Shown one piece after another: positions 9,686-19,700 of a stretch of 64,000 nucleotides of DNA. The stretch is from positions 310,001 through 374,000 of the forward strand of contig JAKZHN010000020.1 of the NCBI GenBank assembly GCA_037179335.1, given 5' to 3'. A model generated the notes under the pieces. The model saw only the letters and a program-made list of their open reading frames with translations. It ran no database searches and was not told the DNA's origin. A program made the translations under genes and the position numbers. The DNA comes from Cyclaneusma minus. Taxonomy: Eukaryota > Ascomycota > Leotiomycetes > Marthamycetales > Marthamycetaceae. The first letter of the stretch is position 1. Each line of letters starts with the position of its first letter.

Positions 9686-10888
9686 ATGCTCTCACCACAA
9701 AACAATCGTCCTTTGGCTCGCGAGCTTCGCGTTGCAGGAGATTTGACTGGCTTGGAATTTCTTGACGACACCCAACTGAAGCAGTATGGTCCAGAGCAGT
9801 TGTTGTCGCGTATGCTTTCAGGCAAAAGTTACATCTCCACCAACTCTGTCCGAGACCAAGATACGCAGGACGCAGGTGTCAAGACCGCGCGTCACATCGG
9901 AGAGGGCCAGTGCGGTATTGTCTACGCACTTCAGGGCACCGACTTCGTGCTTAAGGTTACGAAAGAGGGCAAATCAGACGAGCTCTACCAAGATGCAAAG
10001 ATGCACACAGCAGTCGAATATGCTTTCAAGAACCTGAACTTCAGAAATAGACCGGATATCTGCATTCCTCGCTTCGGCACATGGGTCAACACAAGCAATC
10101 AGCAGTTCTGGAAAGCTCACTTATCCTCATTTCCGCCTGGCTCCAAGGCAGATTATGGACTCCTCTCCGCCCGCATCTTCCCCATGCCCGAGCCTGTTCG
10201 CACAGCCCTCTTCAAGGCGTTTGCCCCGACCACGATGTCGCAGCCTAGCTCCCGCATGGCAACGCTGCTCCGAGAAGCGAAGAACAAAGACTGTGTGACC
10301 CGCGTCTACCTTGGCCGACGAATGGAACGCAAGGCTTCTGATAACTTTAAGCTTCGCAACTTCGAGCTCCTAGTTAACGAGGCTGAATGGCTACGCCTGG
10401 ATACTTCAGCCTTTGCTGATACCATGGGCCGCACACTCGCTGCTCTACACTGGCAGGCGGGTGTCGATGCCAACGACGTCGAGTTCGTGCTTGGCATGTC
10501 ACCTATGATCATGCCAGCAGCAACAGCAAGCGACTACAAGGAACATGACAAAGATAGTGCAAGATTCATCAGTCAAGGCCTGGACTTTACCAAGCGAAAC
10601 ATCCGACTCTGGCTGCTCGACTTCAACCAGTGCAAAGAGTTTTCGAGATCTGACACAGACAGCGGTCTCAAAGCCATCATCAATGGCTTCTTCTGGAACG
10701 ACCCTTACTACCCACGTCCTGGATCCAAGAACAAGGAAGACCAGGCGCTTTGGTCGGTGTTCAAGAGCGCTTACCTGGAGGAGAGCTCGGAGCTGCTGAA
10801 AGTCCCTCAGGGTCAAAAGAGCATGGCCGAGGCCTTTATCCAAGGGATCGAGACGGACAAGCGGGTGACCAGTGGACCTTTGTTCTGA
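9686..10888 (+). CDS. DUF3669 domain protein
   Basis: A single exon of 400 codons starting at the first in-frame ATG after a pyrimidine-rich leader. The N-terminal third has a loop (GEGQCGIVYAL) followed by FVLKVTKEG, resembling the nucleotide-binding loop and Lys strand of a protein kinase lobe. The C-terminal half carries the DUF3669 pattern: VYLGRR, FELLVNEAEWLRLD, MGRTLAALHWQAGVDANDVEFVLG, then IRLWLLDFNQCKEF and FFWNDPYYPRP. The LLDFNQC segment sits where a kinase-like fold would have its DFG, so a degenerate kinase-like phosphotransferase is a reasonable structural guess only. Proteins of this family are common and expanded in filamentous ascomycetes; function unknown. No signal peptide or membrane segment. 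Confidence 0.8.
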   Translation: MLSPQNNRPLARELRVAGDLTGLEFLDDTQLKQYGPEQLLSRMLSGKSYISTNSVRDQDTQDAGVKTARHIGEGQCGIVYALQGTDFVLKVTKEGKSDELYQDAKMHTAVEYAFKNLNFRNRPDICIPRFGTWVNTSNQQFWKAHLSSFPPGSKADYGLLSARIFPMPEPVRTALFKAFAPTTMSQPSSRMATLLREAKNKDCVTRVYLGRRMERKASDNFKLRNFELLVNEAEWLRLDTSAFADTMGRTLAALHWQAGVDANDVEFVLGMSPMIMPAATASDYKEHDKDSARFISQGLDFTKRNIRLWLLDFNQCKEFSRSDTDSGLKAIINGFFWNDPYYPRPGSKNKEDQALWSVFKSAYLEESSELLKVPQGQKSMAEAFIQGIETDKRVTSGPLF

Positions 10889-12179
10889 GAGATACAAGCG
10901 TTCTGCTTTCGGGATTGAAGCTCAACTGAGTTGGACACATTTGAAAATTTAACCTGTGATCATATACCCAATTCCCAAGCAACGGATGCTGAAAGTGTCA
11001 GGTCTCCCAGTGGCTTATTCGAGTAAACAGGCTTAAAAAGCTTTGTCCCAGGGGAGCATTCTGAAATTATCGCCTACTTCTTTTCGAAGTGCCAAGTATC
11101 TTCCCCGGAGTGTAGGGCTGGCACAGTGAAGGAAATTCTAGAGTATTTGTATGAAGTGGATGGGTCAGTGGCTGCCAATGCATAACGGTTATGCAGCAGT
11201 AGGTAGTAAAACGAAGTGGTATCCGCACAGTCCGTGTTCCAGATATCTGAATTCTAAAGTACCACGTTGCCGGTGACTCAGGGCTGGCAGTAGTTTAAAC
11301 AGTCCAGTTTGGACTTTAAATTGAAACTGGCAGTTCACACTTCGGTGACGACGAAAGCTACCTCGTCTCACTACCGATCGTCCATCCAACTCTGAAGGGT
11401 GACTGCTGTCCATAGACTCGGAGCCGTGACTCGTCTCCAGCCTTTTCGTTTCCTTTTGCCTAGCGCCACAAAAGAAAACCAGGAACTACTACCGGAGTAT
11501 TTTTGCGGATCGACAGGCCAGCTTGGCACCGACAGGTTGAACGACGTGCGACAAGATCTCACCTCATAGTAGAGGCTTAGATTTTGGTAGCGAGCTTTGC
11601 TTATTTGGGTTGCTGTATATACGACTATAATCGCAAAATCGGTTTTGTTGCACATCGACCGAAAAAATACGAAAATGCAAACCATATACCAATAGATGGC
11701 AAATCTTGCGTAGATTACAATGGTGCTGGTCTCATTGCTATAACTGGTCTGTGGAGCTCGTGAAAGGCATTTTAAAATGTGGGAAAATAGGTTCAAATGA
11801 AAAGAAAGACTGGAACTACCTTTGATGTCCACCAGTCACAATTTGCTTTCACTCTATTCGTCTCACATATTGCGCCTGCAATTACTCCGGCCATGCTATA
11901 TGTTAACCTAGACATACCAATTCCATGGCTCGTCCCAGATCCCAGGCATCTATTATCCAAAGCTGGCTTTCCATCTCTTCCATGACCCATTGCATTTCAA
12001 ATGTCGGCATCGTCGCCGCTCTCCCTCAAACAAACAATGGGAATCCGTTCCGCGCAGCAATACCAACTCCCCTTCCCTCGAGCAAATGATCCAAGGCCTT
12101 CCAGTATAGCCACACAAACACCCTGAGGGCTCCCAACACATATCTCCCAGCCCTCTCTCATCACCCTATTCCAACCGGC
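10889..12179. other. intergenic, no gene seen
   Basis: About 1.3 kb. Short open frames on both strands (for example 11371-11832 minus, 11797-11985 plus) lack domains and conserved features. No tRNA-like fold or tandem repeat was noticed. Confidence 0.5.
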
Positions 12180-12467
12180 CTATTTCTTTCCACCGATGCC
12201 CAAGATCCCGCCCTTCTTCTTGTTCTTCTTCAACTGCGGATAGGCTTTGCTCGTTTCAAAATTGATGTACCACACGAGGGCAGAAAAGAGAAGGAGCGCG
12301 GCGATGACGGTGAAGAGCGTGACGACGAGGAGCGGCTGGTTGTCGACGACGCGCAGGGCGGTTGGTGTGAGTAGGAAGGAAATGCCTTGGAAGTTGAAGT
12401 TTTGCACGAAGGGTGTGAATTGAAGGGTGGGCCAGCCGGTGATGGAGAAGGGTACGAATGGCGCCAT
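12180..12467 (-). CDS. Small conserved-looking single-pass membrane protein
   Basis: A 95-codon single-exon frame starting MAPFVPFSITGWPTLQF. One strong hydrophobic segment lies at about residues 46-70 (LLVVTLFTVIAALLLFSALVWYI). It is followed by a basic tail (KKNKKKGGILGIGGKK), which suggests a C-terminal cytosolic tail. The last residues are Lys-Lys but not in the -3/-4 positions of a classic ER-retrieval signal. I do not recognise the family. The composition, clean start and a downstream gap on the same strand make it more likely real than chance. Introns in the 5' leader cannot be excluded. Confidence 0.6.
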   Translation of the reverse strand: MAPFVPFSITGWPTLQFTPFVQNFNFQGISFLLTPTALRVVDNQPLLVVTLFTVIAALLLFSALVWYINFETSKAYPQLKKNKKKGGILGIGGKK

Positions 12468-13886
12468 GGTTTTGGATGTGTGGGTTGGAGATGATGGTTG
12501 GATCGATGCCCGTTATTTGGTGGATGATGGTGGAAGAGATGTGTGTACGATGAGCTTTGGAGCTGGAGGTTTGGACGGCAGTGCGCAAAGGCCGATTAGA
12601 GAGACAGGTAGGTATGTGATGTGTATTAATTGTGATGATTGACAGCCAGCTGTTCGATTGAAGAAACGACTGAGCGACCAATTTAGATGTCAAAGAGAAG
12701 ACCAGCTTGTAGAGAAGGCAGGACGGCAGCTGCGAGAGAAACAGAGATGAGAGGGAGAAGTCGGACTGAAAGGAAGAGGCAAGTACTTAGACCCGGCGCA
12801 TATATGGATTAGCAAGATGAAGCCATCCCCAGACATCAGATGTTTTGGAAGCTGGTGGCTGTGGTGGGTCCCGGGGGTGGCAGGATCACATATGAGTGGT
12901 CAATTTAGCGAGCGCGCGCCTACGGAAATATCGATTCTTTTCTTTCTCTCGACCACGAACAGTCCAGTCCATGGTCCAGAATCAAATGCTCTGATTCTCG
13001 AACTCGCAACCGACGCAGGAGACATGGTAACATGGTTCTTCCAAGGCGGCATATTGTGTGAAGTCTCGGAGACGGTGGTGTGGCGCGGCCGCGACTTGAC
13101 ACATCTTCGAAACATGGCCCTCTGCCGCGCGAAAATCCATCTCTCGGAGAATCGAACGACTCTCGGACTCGTGCCTTGCGCTTAGACAGTGACGCACGGC
13201 ATCTGTCAATCATCAGAAAGGCAAGAGGGTTCGAGCCTGTTCTGGCTCCAGGTGCGCTCCGTCAAACAACAGTCGGTCGAAGCCGCTGACCGTTGACCAT
13301 TCTTTTTGCTTCTGTTTCGAGCGAGGGACAGTACCCAAGATGTCAAGCGTAAATTTACTCTTCATATCAATTCGTCCCAAGCGTCTCTTTATAACTGTCC
13401 CTTGTCATATCTCCTATTCCAGTCCCGCAGATTTGCAAGAAAGTGGTGAAAGCGACGTTTTTGAGCGTTCTTACGACTTGGGTTCAGGCCTCAGGGGAAT
13501 CAGAAGAATTACACACGATCTCTGGTTCTCTACGAATGAATTTTTATATCATGCTCTGAGGCTCGGCTTCAATCTAGGACTTACTGAAGTCCGAAGGATC
13601 TGAACTGACCCTGCTCTTGAGGCTGAGTTCCGTGTGACTCTGGGAACAGTGACGCAGACGGAGTTCTGTATTTCCGCCGGCCCCCAAAGACACCAACTGA
13701 AGCACAAACATAGTGGTCATCGATGACAAAGTCCTTCCGCTACCATGATCCTTGACTGGAGCCACACACATACATGTGTATAAAAACCAGCGCAGATCCA
13801 CCCAAAATAATGTCAACTCATAATAGCTCACCAACCTGCGTCTTCCAGCTTCATACACCGCTCTTGACAAGCCTCCAACTCAACAG
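12468..13886. other. intergenic, no gene seen
   Basis: About 1.4 kb between the small membrane protein and the aldo/keto reductase. T-arm-like strings occur near 13000, 13150 and 13225 but do not fold into a full tRNA. A GATAAAA-type and CT-rich leader precedes 13887. Confidence 0.5.
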
Positions 13887-14991
13887 ATGACTTCCAAATT
13901 CCCCCAACGCAAGATCGGCAATGACAGCGTCCCCGCCATCGGCCTAGGCTGCATGGGCATGTCCTTCAACTTCACCGGCACCCGCGACGACGCCGCCTCC
14001 CTAGCAGTGCTCACCCTCGCCGCTGACCACGGCCTCACCTTCTGGACCACCAGCGACTGGTACGGGCCCTACCACAACGAAACACTCATCGGCCGCTGGT
14101 TCGCCGAAACCGGTCGCCGCAACGAGATCTTCCTATCCACCAAGTTCGGAAACACGATCAAAGATGGGAAGTTGGAAATTTGCGGTACGGCCGAGTATGT
14201 GAAAAAGGCGTGTCGTGATAGTTTGGAGAGGCTGCAGACGGATAGGATTGATCTGTATTCGCAACACCGCGTGGATCAGAACACACCGATTGAGAAGACT
14301 GTGGGGGCTATGAAGGAGCTGGTCGATGAGGGGAAAGTTAGGTATTTGGGCTTGTCGGAGTGTTCGGCAAACACGTTGAAGAGGGCTTGTAATGTGTATC
14401 CTATTGCGACTGCTGAGATGGAATACTCGCCATTTGCGCTAGAGATTGAGTCCGAGCAGACGAGATTTTTGCAGACGGCGAGAGAACTGGGTGTCAAGAT
14501 TGTAGCTTATTCGCCGCTGGGAAGAGGCTTTCTGACGGGTGCGATCAAGAGCAGAGACTACTTTGGGGAGACGGATCCGAGGCGGTTCTTTCCGAGGTTT
14601 TCGGAGGGGAATTTCGGGGGGAATTTGAGGTTGGTGGAGAGGCTGGCGCAGATGGCGAAGGAGAAGGGGTGTACGATTGGGCAGTTGGCGTTGGCGTGGG
14701 TTTTGGCTCAGGGCGATGGTAAGAGATTTCTTTCTTGGTCCCGTTTTGCATCATGCGTTTGGAAAATGTAGAATGACGGAGAATTTGATAGATTTTATCC
14801 CCATTCCAGGGACTACGAAGGTCAAACACCTCGTAGCTAATGCCGAGGCTGTCGGAGTGGAGTTTTCACAGGAAGATGATAGGAGGGTCAGGATGATTAT
14901 CGACAGTGTTGGCGGCTCGAAGGGAGCTCGTTACCCTGAGGCGGTTCTAGCAAGTTGTTTTGCGGATAGCCGTGAACTTGGAAGCGACTGA
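13887..14991 (+). CDS. Aldo/keto reductase, catalytic Asp position changed to Thr
   Basis: Two exons, 13887-14718 and 14792-14991, giving ~343 residues; the 73-nt intron restores DDFIPIPGTTKVKHL. The protein matches the yeast/plant AKR13-like group: GLGCMGMS at the N-terminus, WYGPYHNETLIGRW, LSTKFG, DLYSQHRVD, GLSECSANTLKRA, AYSPLGRGFLTG, and IPIPGTTK for NADP(H) phosphate binding. Three catalytic tetrad residues are visible: Tyr in WYGP, Lys in STKFG, His in SQHRVD. The fourth, the Asp of the usual FWDTSD/FFDTAD motif, reads FWTTSD here (codon ACC at about 14049). Reductase activity on carbonyl substrates with NADPH is inferred from the family, but this substitution could lower it. Codons are strongly C-ending in the first ~270 nt. 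Confidence 0.85.
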
Positions 14992-15210
14992 GGCTGCTGT
15001 ATGATGAATGATAACCCGACCTGCACTTCTTCTAGTCTTCTGGACCGCCTTGAGCAAAACCTCTGCTCCATAACAATTTATAGTGGCTAGTGAACCAAAT
15101 CAATTCTCCTGCCAATGATGAATATTGACATGCGGCTCCATATCATAATCTTTTGGCCAAGGTATGTTTCGCCGGATCCCCACATAATCTTTGAGACAGT
15201 CATACCTCGA
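14992..15210. other. intergenic, no gene seen
   Basis: Short spacer between the aldo/keto reductase stop and the weak minus-strand candidate; no feature seen. Confidence 0.45.
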
Positions 15211-15697
15211 TCAATCTCGTAGGATATCTCGTCGATCCAGTGATTCCTTGTGGCCGGCTGAGGTAAAGTCGAGGTTGGCAGTCCAGCACATACCGTGTAA
15301 GAGTAATACAGAAGGCCATGGCCAGGAAAATTGAGCAGGGGGTGTCGCGGAATAGTTGGTGGGACCGGGGGTCGTAGTAGTAGTGGTGGGATTGACTGTT
15401 GATATCCTTCTCGGCTGCGATTTCAAGGAATGCATGTAATAGCCCAGAATAGCCATGAGTACGACAAGTCCAGGAGTTATGATTTTCTGCCTAGATAAAA
15501 TTAGTTACTAGTTATTATATTCTGCTGAGATGAAAGGAATACTTACCGAATAGTGCACGGCTCGCGCCATTGAGCCTCTCCGCAATACAACCCATAACCT
15601 GGCCAAGTGGAGCACTACCAATAACATGGCCATCACGACCCCAAACCCGGCCATTGTCAAATACCGTTTGTGTCGGTAGGTTGAACAATCCCGCCAT
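15211..15697 (-). CDS. Possible two-exon small membrane protein, unrecognised
   Basis: Proposed exon 1 is 15697-15543 (starts MAGLFNLPTQTVFDNGR, ends NGASRALFGK) and exon 2 is 15490-15211. Joining them in frame gives GKQKIITPGLVVLMAILGYY, a plausible membrane segment right at the splice. The donor in this model is the weaker GTATTC; a better-looking GTAAGT lies four bases upstream but breaks the frame of the hydrophobic segment. The C-terminal ~60 residues are Thr/Pro-rich and uncertain, and a further intron there is possible. I do not recognise the family. Transcript data would settle whether it is a gene. Confidence 0.4.
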
Positions 15698-15994
15698 CGT
15701 GGCTGTGTGTCGTGAAACAGAAAGAGAATTCAAACTGTTGTTTGTTTCGAATGGTAGACATGGAAGTTGTGATTGCTTGTAATCATTTCGACCATAAATA
15801 CGTGCGGATTTACTTTTTGACAAACCTTGATTAGCTTCTGGGTGAATATTTCTGGAGTTATGCGGTCTTCGCCCTTTCCTTCATGAACGCGCAGCTTGAG
15901 AGGACAGGTTACTGCAACTACCACGAGTCCCAAGCGATTCTAGGGCCACGCTACTGCAGGCAGACCCGTTTTAAAAATTTGCGAAAAAAAACAA

Positions 15995-16114
15995 AACATA
16001 CAACAGCAGGTATTCGCTGGTGGTCACCCACCCAACTACTAATCTGCCGATCTGAGGCTTATGTATGCAAGAGCGGACGGGTTTGCCAGTTCTCCTCAGT
16101 CTATGGTCGTATGT
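15995..16114 (-). rRNA. 5S ribosomal RNA
   Basis: Read on the minus strand, the gene begins ACATACGACCATAG and ends near TGTTGTATGTTTT, so the ends pair as helix I. Internally CTGAGG pairs with CCTCAG, and the loop sequence CCCGTCCGCTC and the conserved block TAGTAGTTGGGTGGGTGACC are typical of ascomycete 5S rRNA and include the internal Pol III control region. A T-rich run follows directly (minus strand), a normal Pol III terminator. Length is ~119-120 nt. It is a lone copy between protein genes, the dispersed arrangement usual in Pezizomycotina. Confidence 0.92.
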
Positions 16115-16723
16115 GCTAATTTTCTGCCCACTGGCATAGATGAAGAGCTGAGCAGAGCCCACACAGTGCGGATGTAACTTCTGAGTAAGACTGAGGCGAC
16201 TTGCGTCTCTGGTTGTATTTTAAAATGAAAAGCGAGGTTTATTCTGGAATACTTTTACTGTACGTGGAGTTAGAGGAGACTCGGAGGCCGTTGAGTAAAG
16301 TAGATGGTTGTGACCCACAATCACTGGAGAGTCTTGTCGAGGGGCATGCGTAAAAGTACCTTCAGCAAGAAGTCCTTGTCACAGTCGAGAGAAAAATCCC
16401 ATAGAAGTCACTTCAAGTCAAAAGATTCGTCAGTGTGCAGATTCATATCTTTAGATTGCCCGAATGAAGCTATCAATCCAGCCCAGCTATTTACCTACTA
16501 GAAGCAGTAAAGGTATTTAGCAATGCAGGATCGGTGCTTGTAGCTAATGTCTGCTGGATGAATCATCCCCATGATAACGTGCAAAGCCATAACGATACTT
16601 TTCGCTGTCCTGTCCCTCCCATCCTTGGTCTTCATGAATCCATGAAAACTGTCCCATAGTAAAGATAGATATCATATCAACCTAGTAGAGCGCTCTTCGT
16701 TGCACACGCATGCGCATGCACCC
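16115..16723. other. intergenic, no gene seen
   Basis: About 600 bp between the start of the 5S rRNA and the SCC2 stop. Short AT-richer sequence without a recognisable gene; includes the SCC2 3' untranslated region. Confidence 0.5.
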
Positions 16724-19700
16724 TTACTCCCAATCCCCATCCGCATCCACGCTGTCCCGATCAGCACTGGACCTCTTCGGCGGCCTTCCTGGTCCCCTGG
16801 TCCTCGAACCACTCCTCGCCTTGCGCTTCTTACTCGGAGTCCCCGCCGGTGCCAACGGATTCTTCCTCGGCCTACCACGTCCCCTATGACCACTCTGAGT
16901 GCTTGGCGTACCATCTGCCTCATCATCACTCGGTGTAGCGCCCCTCGCGATCCTAGCAAGTTCATCCTCACCCTCGGCCGACGAGATCTTAAAGTCCTGG
17001 TCGACATTAAGCAGTTCGACAAACGCGCGGCACCGGTCCATCATAGCTTCGGATGAGTCGAGCGATGCCATGATGATTGCGTTGGCTTCCCAGAAGTTGT
17101 CGCACATCTTGTCGCCGGCGCCGAACGCAGCTTTGACAGGTGCTTTGCTGAAGTCCTTGGATTGAAGTTTGGACCTCTTTTCGCGAACGCCGGCGATGTT
17201 GTTTTGTAGGCCGTAGAGACGGCGGAGGTGGCTGCGGGCTTCCCAGAGGCTGGAAAGGATCATGGAACAGGCTGTAAGTTGCCGGAGTCGAGCAGGTTGG
17301 ACGGCTGCTGCGAGTGTTGCCAGGTCAGGCTCCTGTCCTTCGGCGCCATCTTGTTGCGAGTTCAGGTTGAGGCCGATTTGGAAGATCTCCGTCTCGATTG
17401 AATGGGCGACACTTGTACCGGTGCCGGCGACGACCTTCTCCATCGCCGAGATTGCACCGAGCAGTTCGTCGACTGTTTGGTATTCGAAGAATGCCAAGTT
17501 CTCGATGATGAATTGCGAGAACTGAACATGCGGGGGTTGATCTTGGGAGGCGTCAAGCTTCAAGGGTTCGAAATCGACGCGTGCGCACAAAGTATCGAAA
17601 AAATTTCGTCGGGCCTTAGATTTGCTCGTAGCCAGAACCTCCATGAGCAAAGAAAGCTTGGCCGTGTAAGGGTTTGCTGTAGCACCACGAATATCTCCGA
17701 TAATGTCCCGTTGATACTCGAAAGCCACGTAGACCGCCTTCGGATACTCCTTCACGAGCATCGTCTCTCGCTTTGAGTGGAGAGGGTGATGCTCGCGGAC
17801 AACAATGTCTCTGATCTTAGAGTCTGGCGAAGTCTCCAGAGCCACCAAGGCCGAGACGTACTGCTTCGGATGCACCGCGCCCTGTCTGTTGATGCTTCCA
17901 AGTAGTTCGGTGGCAAGCAGCGCGTTTTCTCCCCGAGTAGACAACGCGATACGAGCGATGTCGTCGACATAACGCTGGGTGATATCGATAGCGACGCCAT
18001 CATGTTGGGCACCACCCATGACACCCAAGGTTGCCACTTGATCTTTCGAATCGCTCGCAGTAGCCTCCGCATTTTCTCCCGATCGCTTTTCTTCAATGAT
18101 GAAGTATTCCTTGATGGACTTCATAATCTCTTTTTGCAGGACATGAGAATTTCCACGGAAGATTTCTTGTAGAACCGTGTAGACTTGGGGGGACCGGAAA
18201 TTTGCTGGCCACGACTGACAAACCAATCCAATAGCATCGAGAGCTGCCTTCCTCACATCCTCGGACCTTTCTGGCTGTGCATACGGGACGAAGGCACTGA
18301 TCATCAGTTCGGCAACCGAGTTACCCTTCAAATTCTTCAATTGCTTCTCGAACACCTCACGTTGTTCATCAAGATCAAAGTGCTTGCCAGCCATTCCTGC
18401 AATAGCTGACAGTCTGGACAGCTTCAGCAAATTCTCTCGCTCCGAAAAGTCGAGACCCCTGATCTTGACCAGCTGGGCCAGACTCGACATCGCAACCCTG
18501 GCAATGTGCTCTTTGTTGTTGGTGACTTCGCTGATGGTGTGGAGACATGCCATAACGTCGTCAATCAAAGCCCGAGGCAATTTAGACAGCGTGTGCAGCA
18601 ATTTGGTTCTCGTCTCCGTGACGACCTTGATATGAGTAGTAGGCAGCTTTGGGAAAACGTGTCGGAAAATAACAACGACCGAGCGCAAAATAAGCCTATC
18701 GTCGCCATCGCGGACATTCTCCAGATAAGGCATAAGGTGTTTCATCTGATCAAAAGGAATGAGATCTGGATTCGCCTTCGCAAAGATGGTGAGGATCTCC
18801 AAGGCATTGCGAGCGTTCGGGACTTCTGAACCGTTGCCAGCTGAGTTGTCGATAACGGAATCGAAAAGCGTCGAGACCAGGTTCCTGCAGACTCCGAGAT
18901 TATCGGAAGTGTGAGAGGATGACTTTGAAAGCATGTTCTGGAGCACTTTGTCTAAAACGGTAGACACTCCATTGCCGTGCTGAACAGTCCGAACCATCAG
19001 AGCAGCAAGCTCCTCCATAGCCAGCTTGTAGTGCGCCGAACTTTCCTGGGCGGAGTTCTTCTTGGTGTAGAACGGAGACATCCAGACTTCTTCGATCGCC
19101 TTCCACGCAATCTCTTGGATATTGGTTTCTGGGTCCAAGACTCGGAGTAGTAGAGCGCCGGCGATGTCACTCCTTATGTCTTTGTTCTGGTTTCTCAAGT
19201 AAATGAGCTTGGCCAGCTCGATCGCACGCCTTCGAACGCTTTTGCCTTGGTCAGAAAATCTTTCGAGTATCCTGCCATACAAATCCGCCTGAAGTGAAGG
19301 CCTCAACTCGATGCATGTGCCAATGAGATCGAGCGCCGAGTCACGGACCTGGACGGAGACATCGGTAGAGCAGCTTAAAATTTGATGCAAGATGCCGTTG
19401 TCTCGGTCCAAAAGCGCAGGGTTGTTCTTCAAGACCTCATTGACGCTCCTCAAGCTCTTGCTCCGGACGTGCGCCTGATCACTGGTCATGGACCCAAGTA
19501 ATACCGAAAGAATCCTCTGCGCGCCGTTGAAGAACTGGGAATTCAACAGTGTAATGGTGTAAGCCAGGCGAGCATGGATCGTTTCCACCGCATTGAAGCT
19601 GTACTCTGCCGTGAGCCATTTTCGGTCGCGTACCATCATCTGAAGTCGGTATGCCAGTCTCCCAAGTTCTTGTTTGGCCTTCTGATCATCCGAGTCATGC

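Noticed and set aside
12980..13260. Strings resembling tRNA T-arms (for example GGGTTCGAGCC near 13227)
   Set aside because: T-stem pairing fails and no acceptor, D-arm or anticodon stem can be placed at the right spacing.
15883..16119. Plus-strand 78-codon frame
   Set aside because: It lies antisense to the 5S rRNA gene, which explains the conserved sequence.
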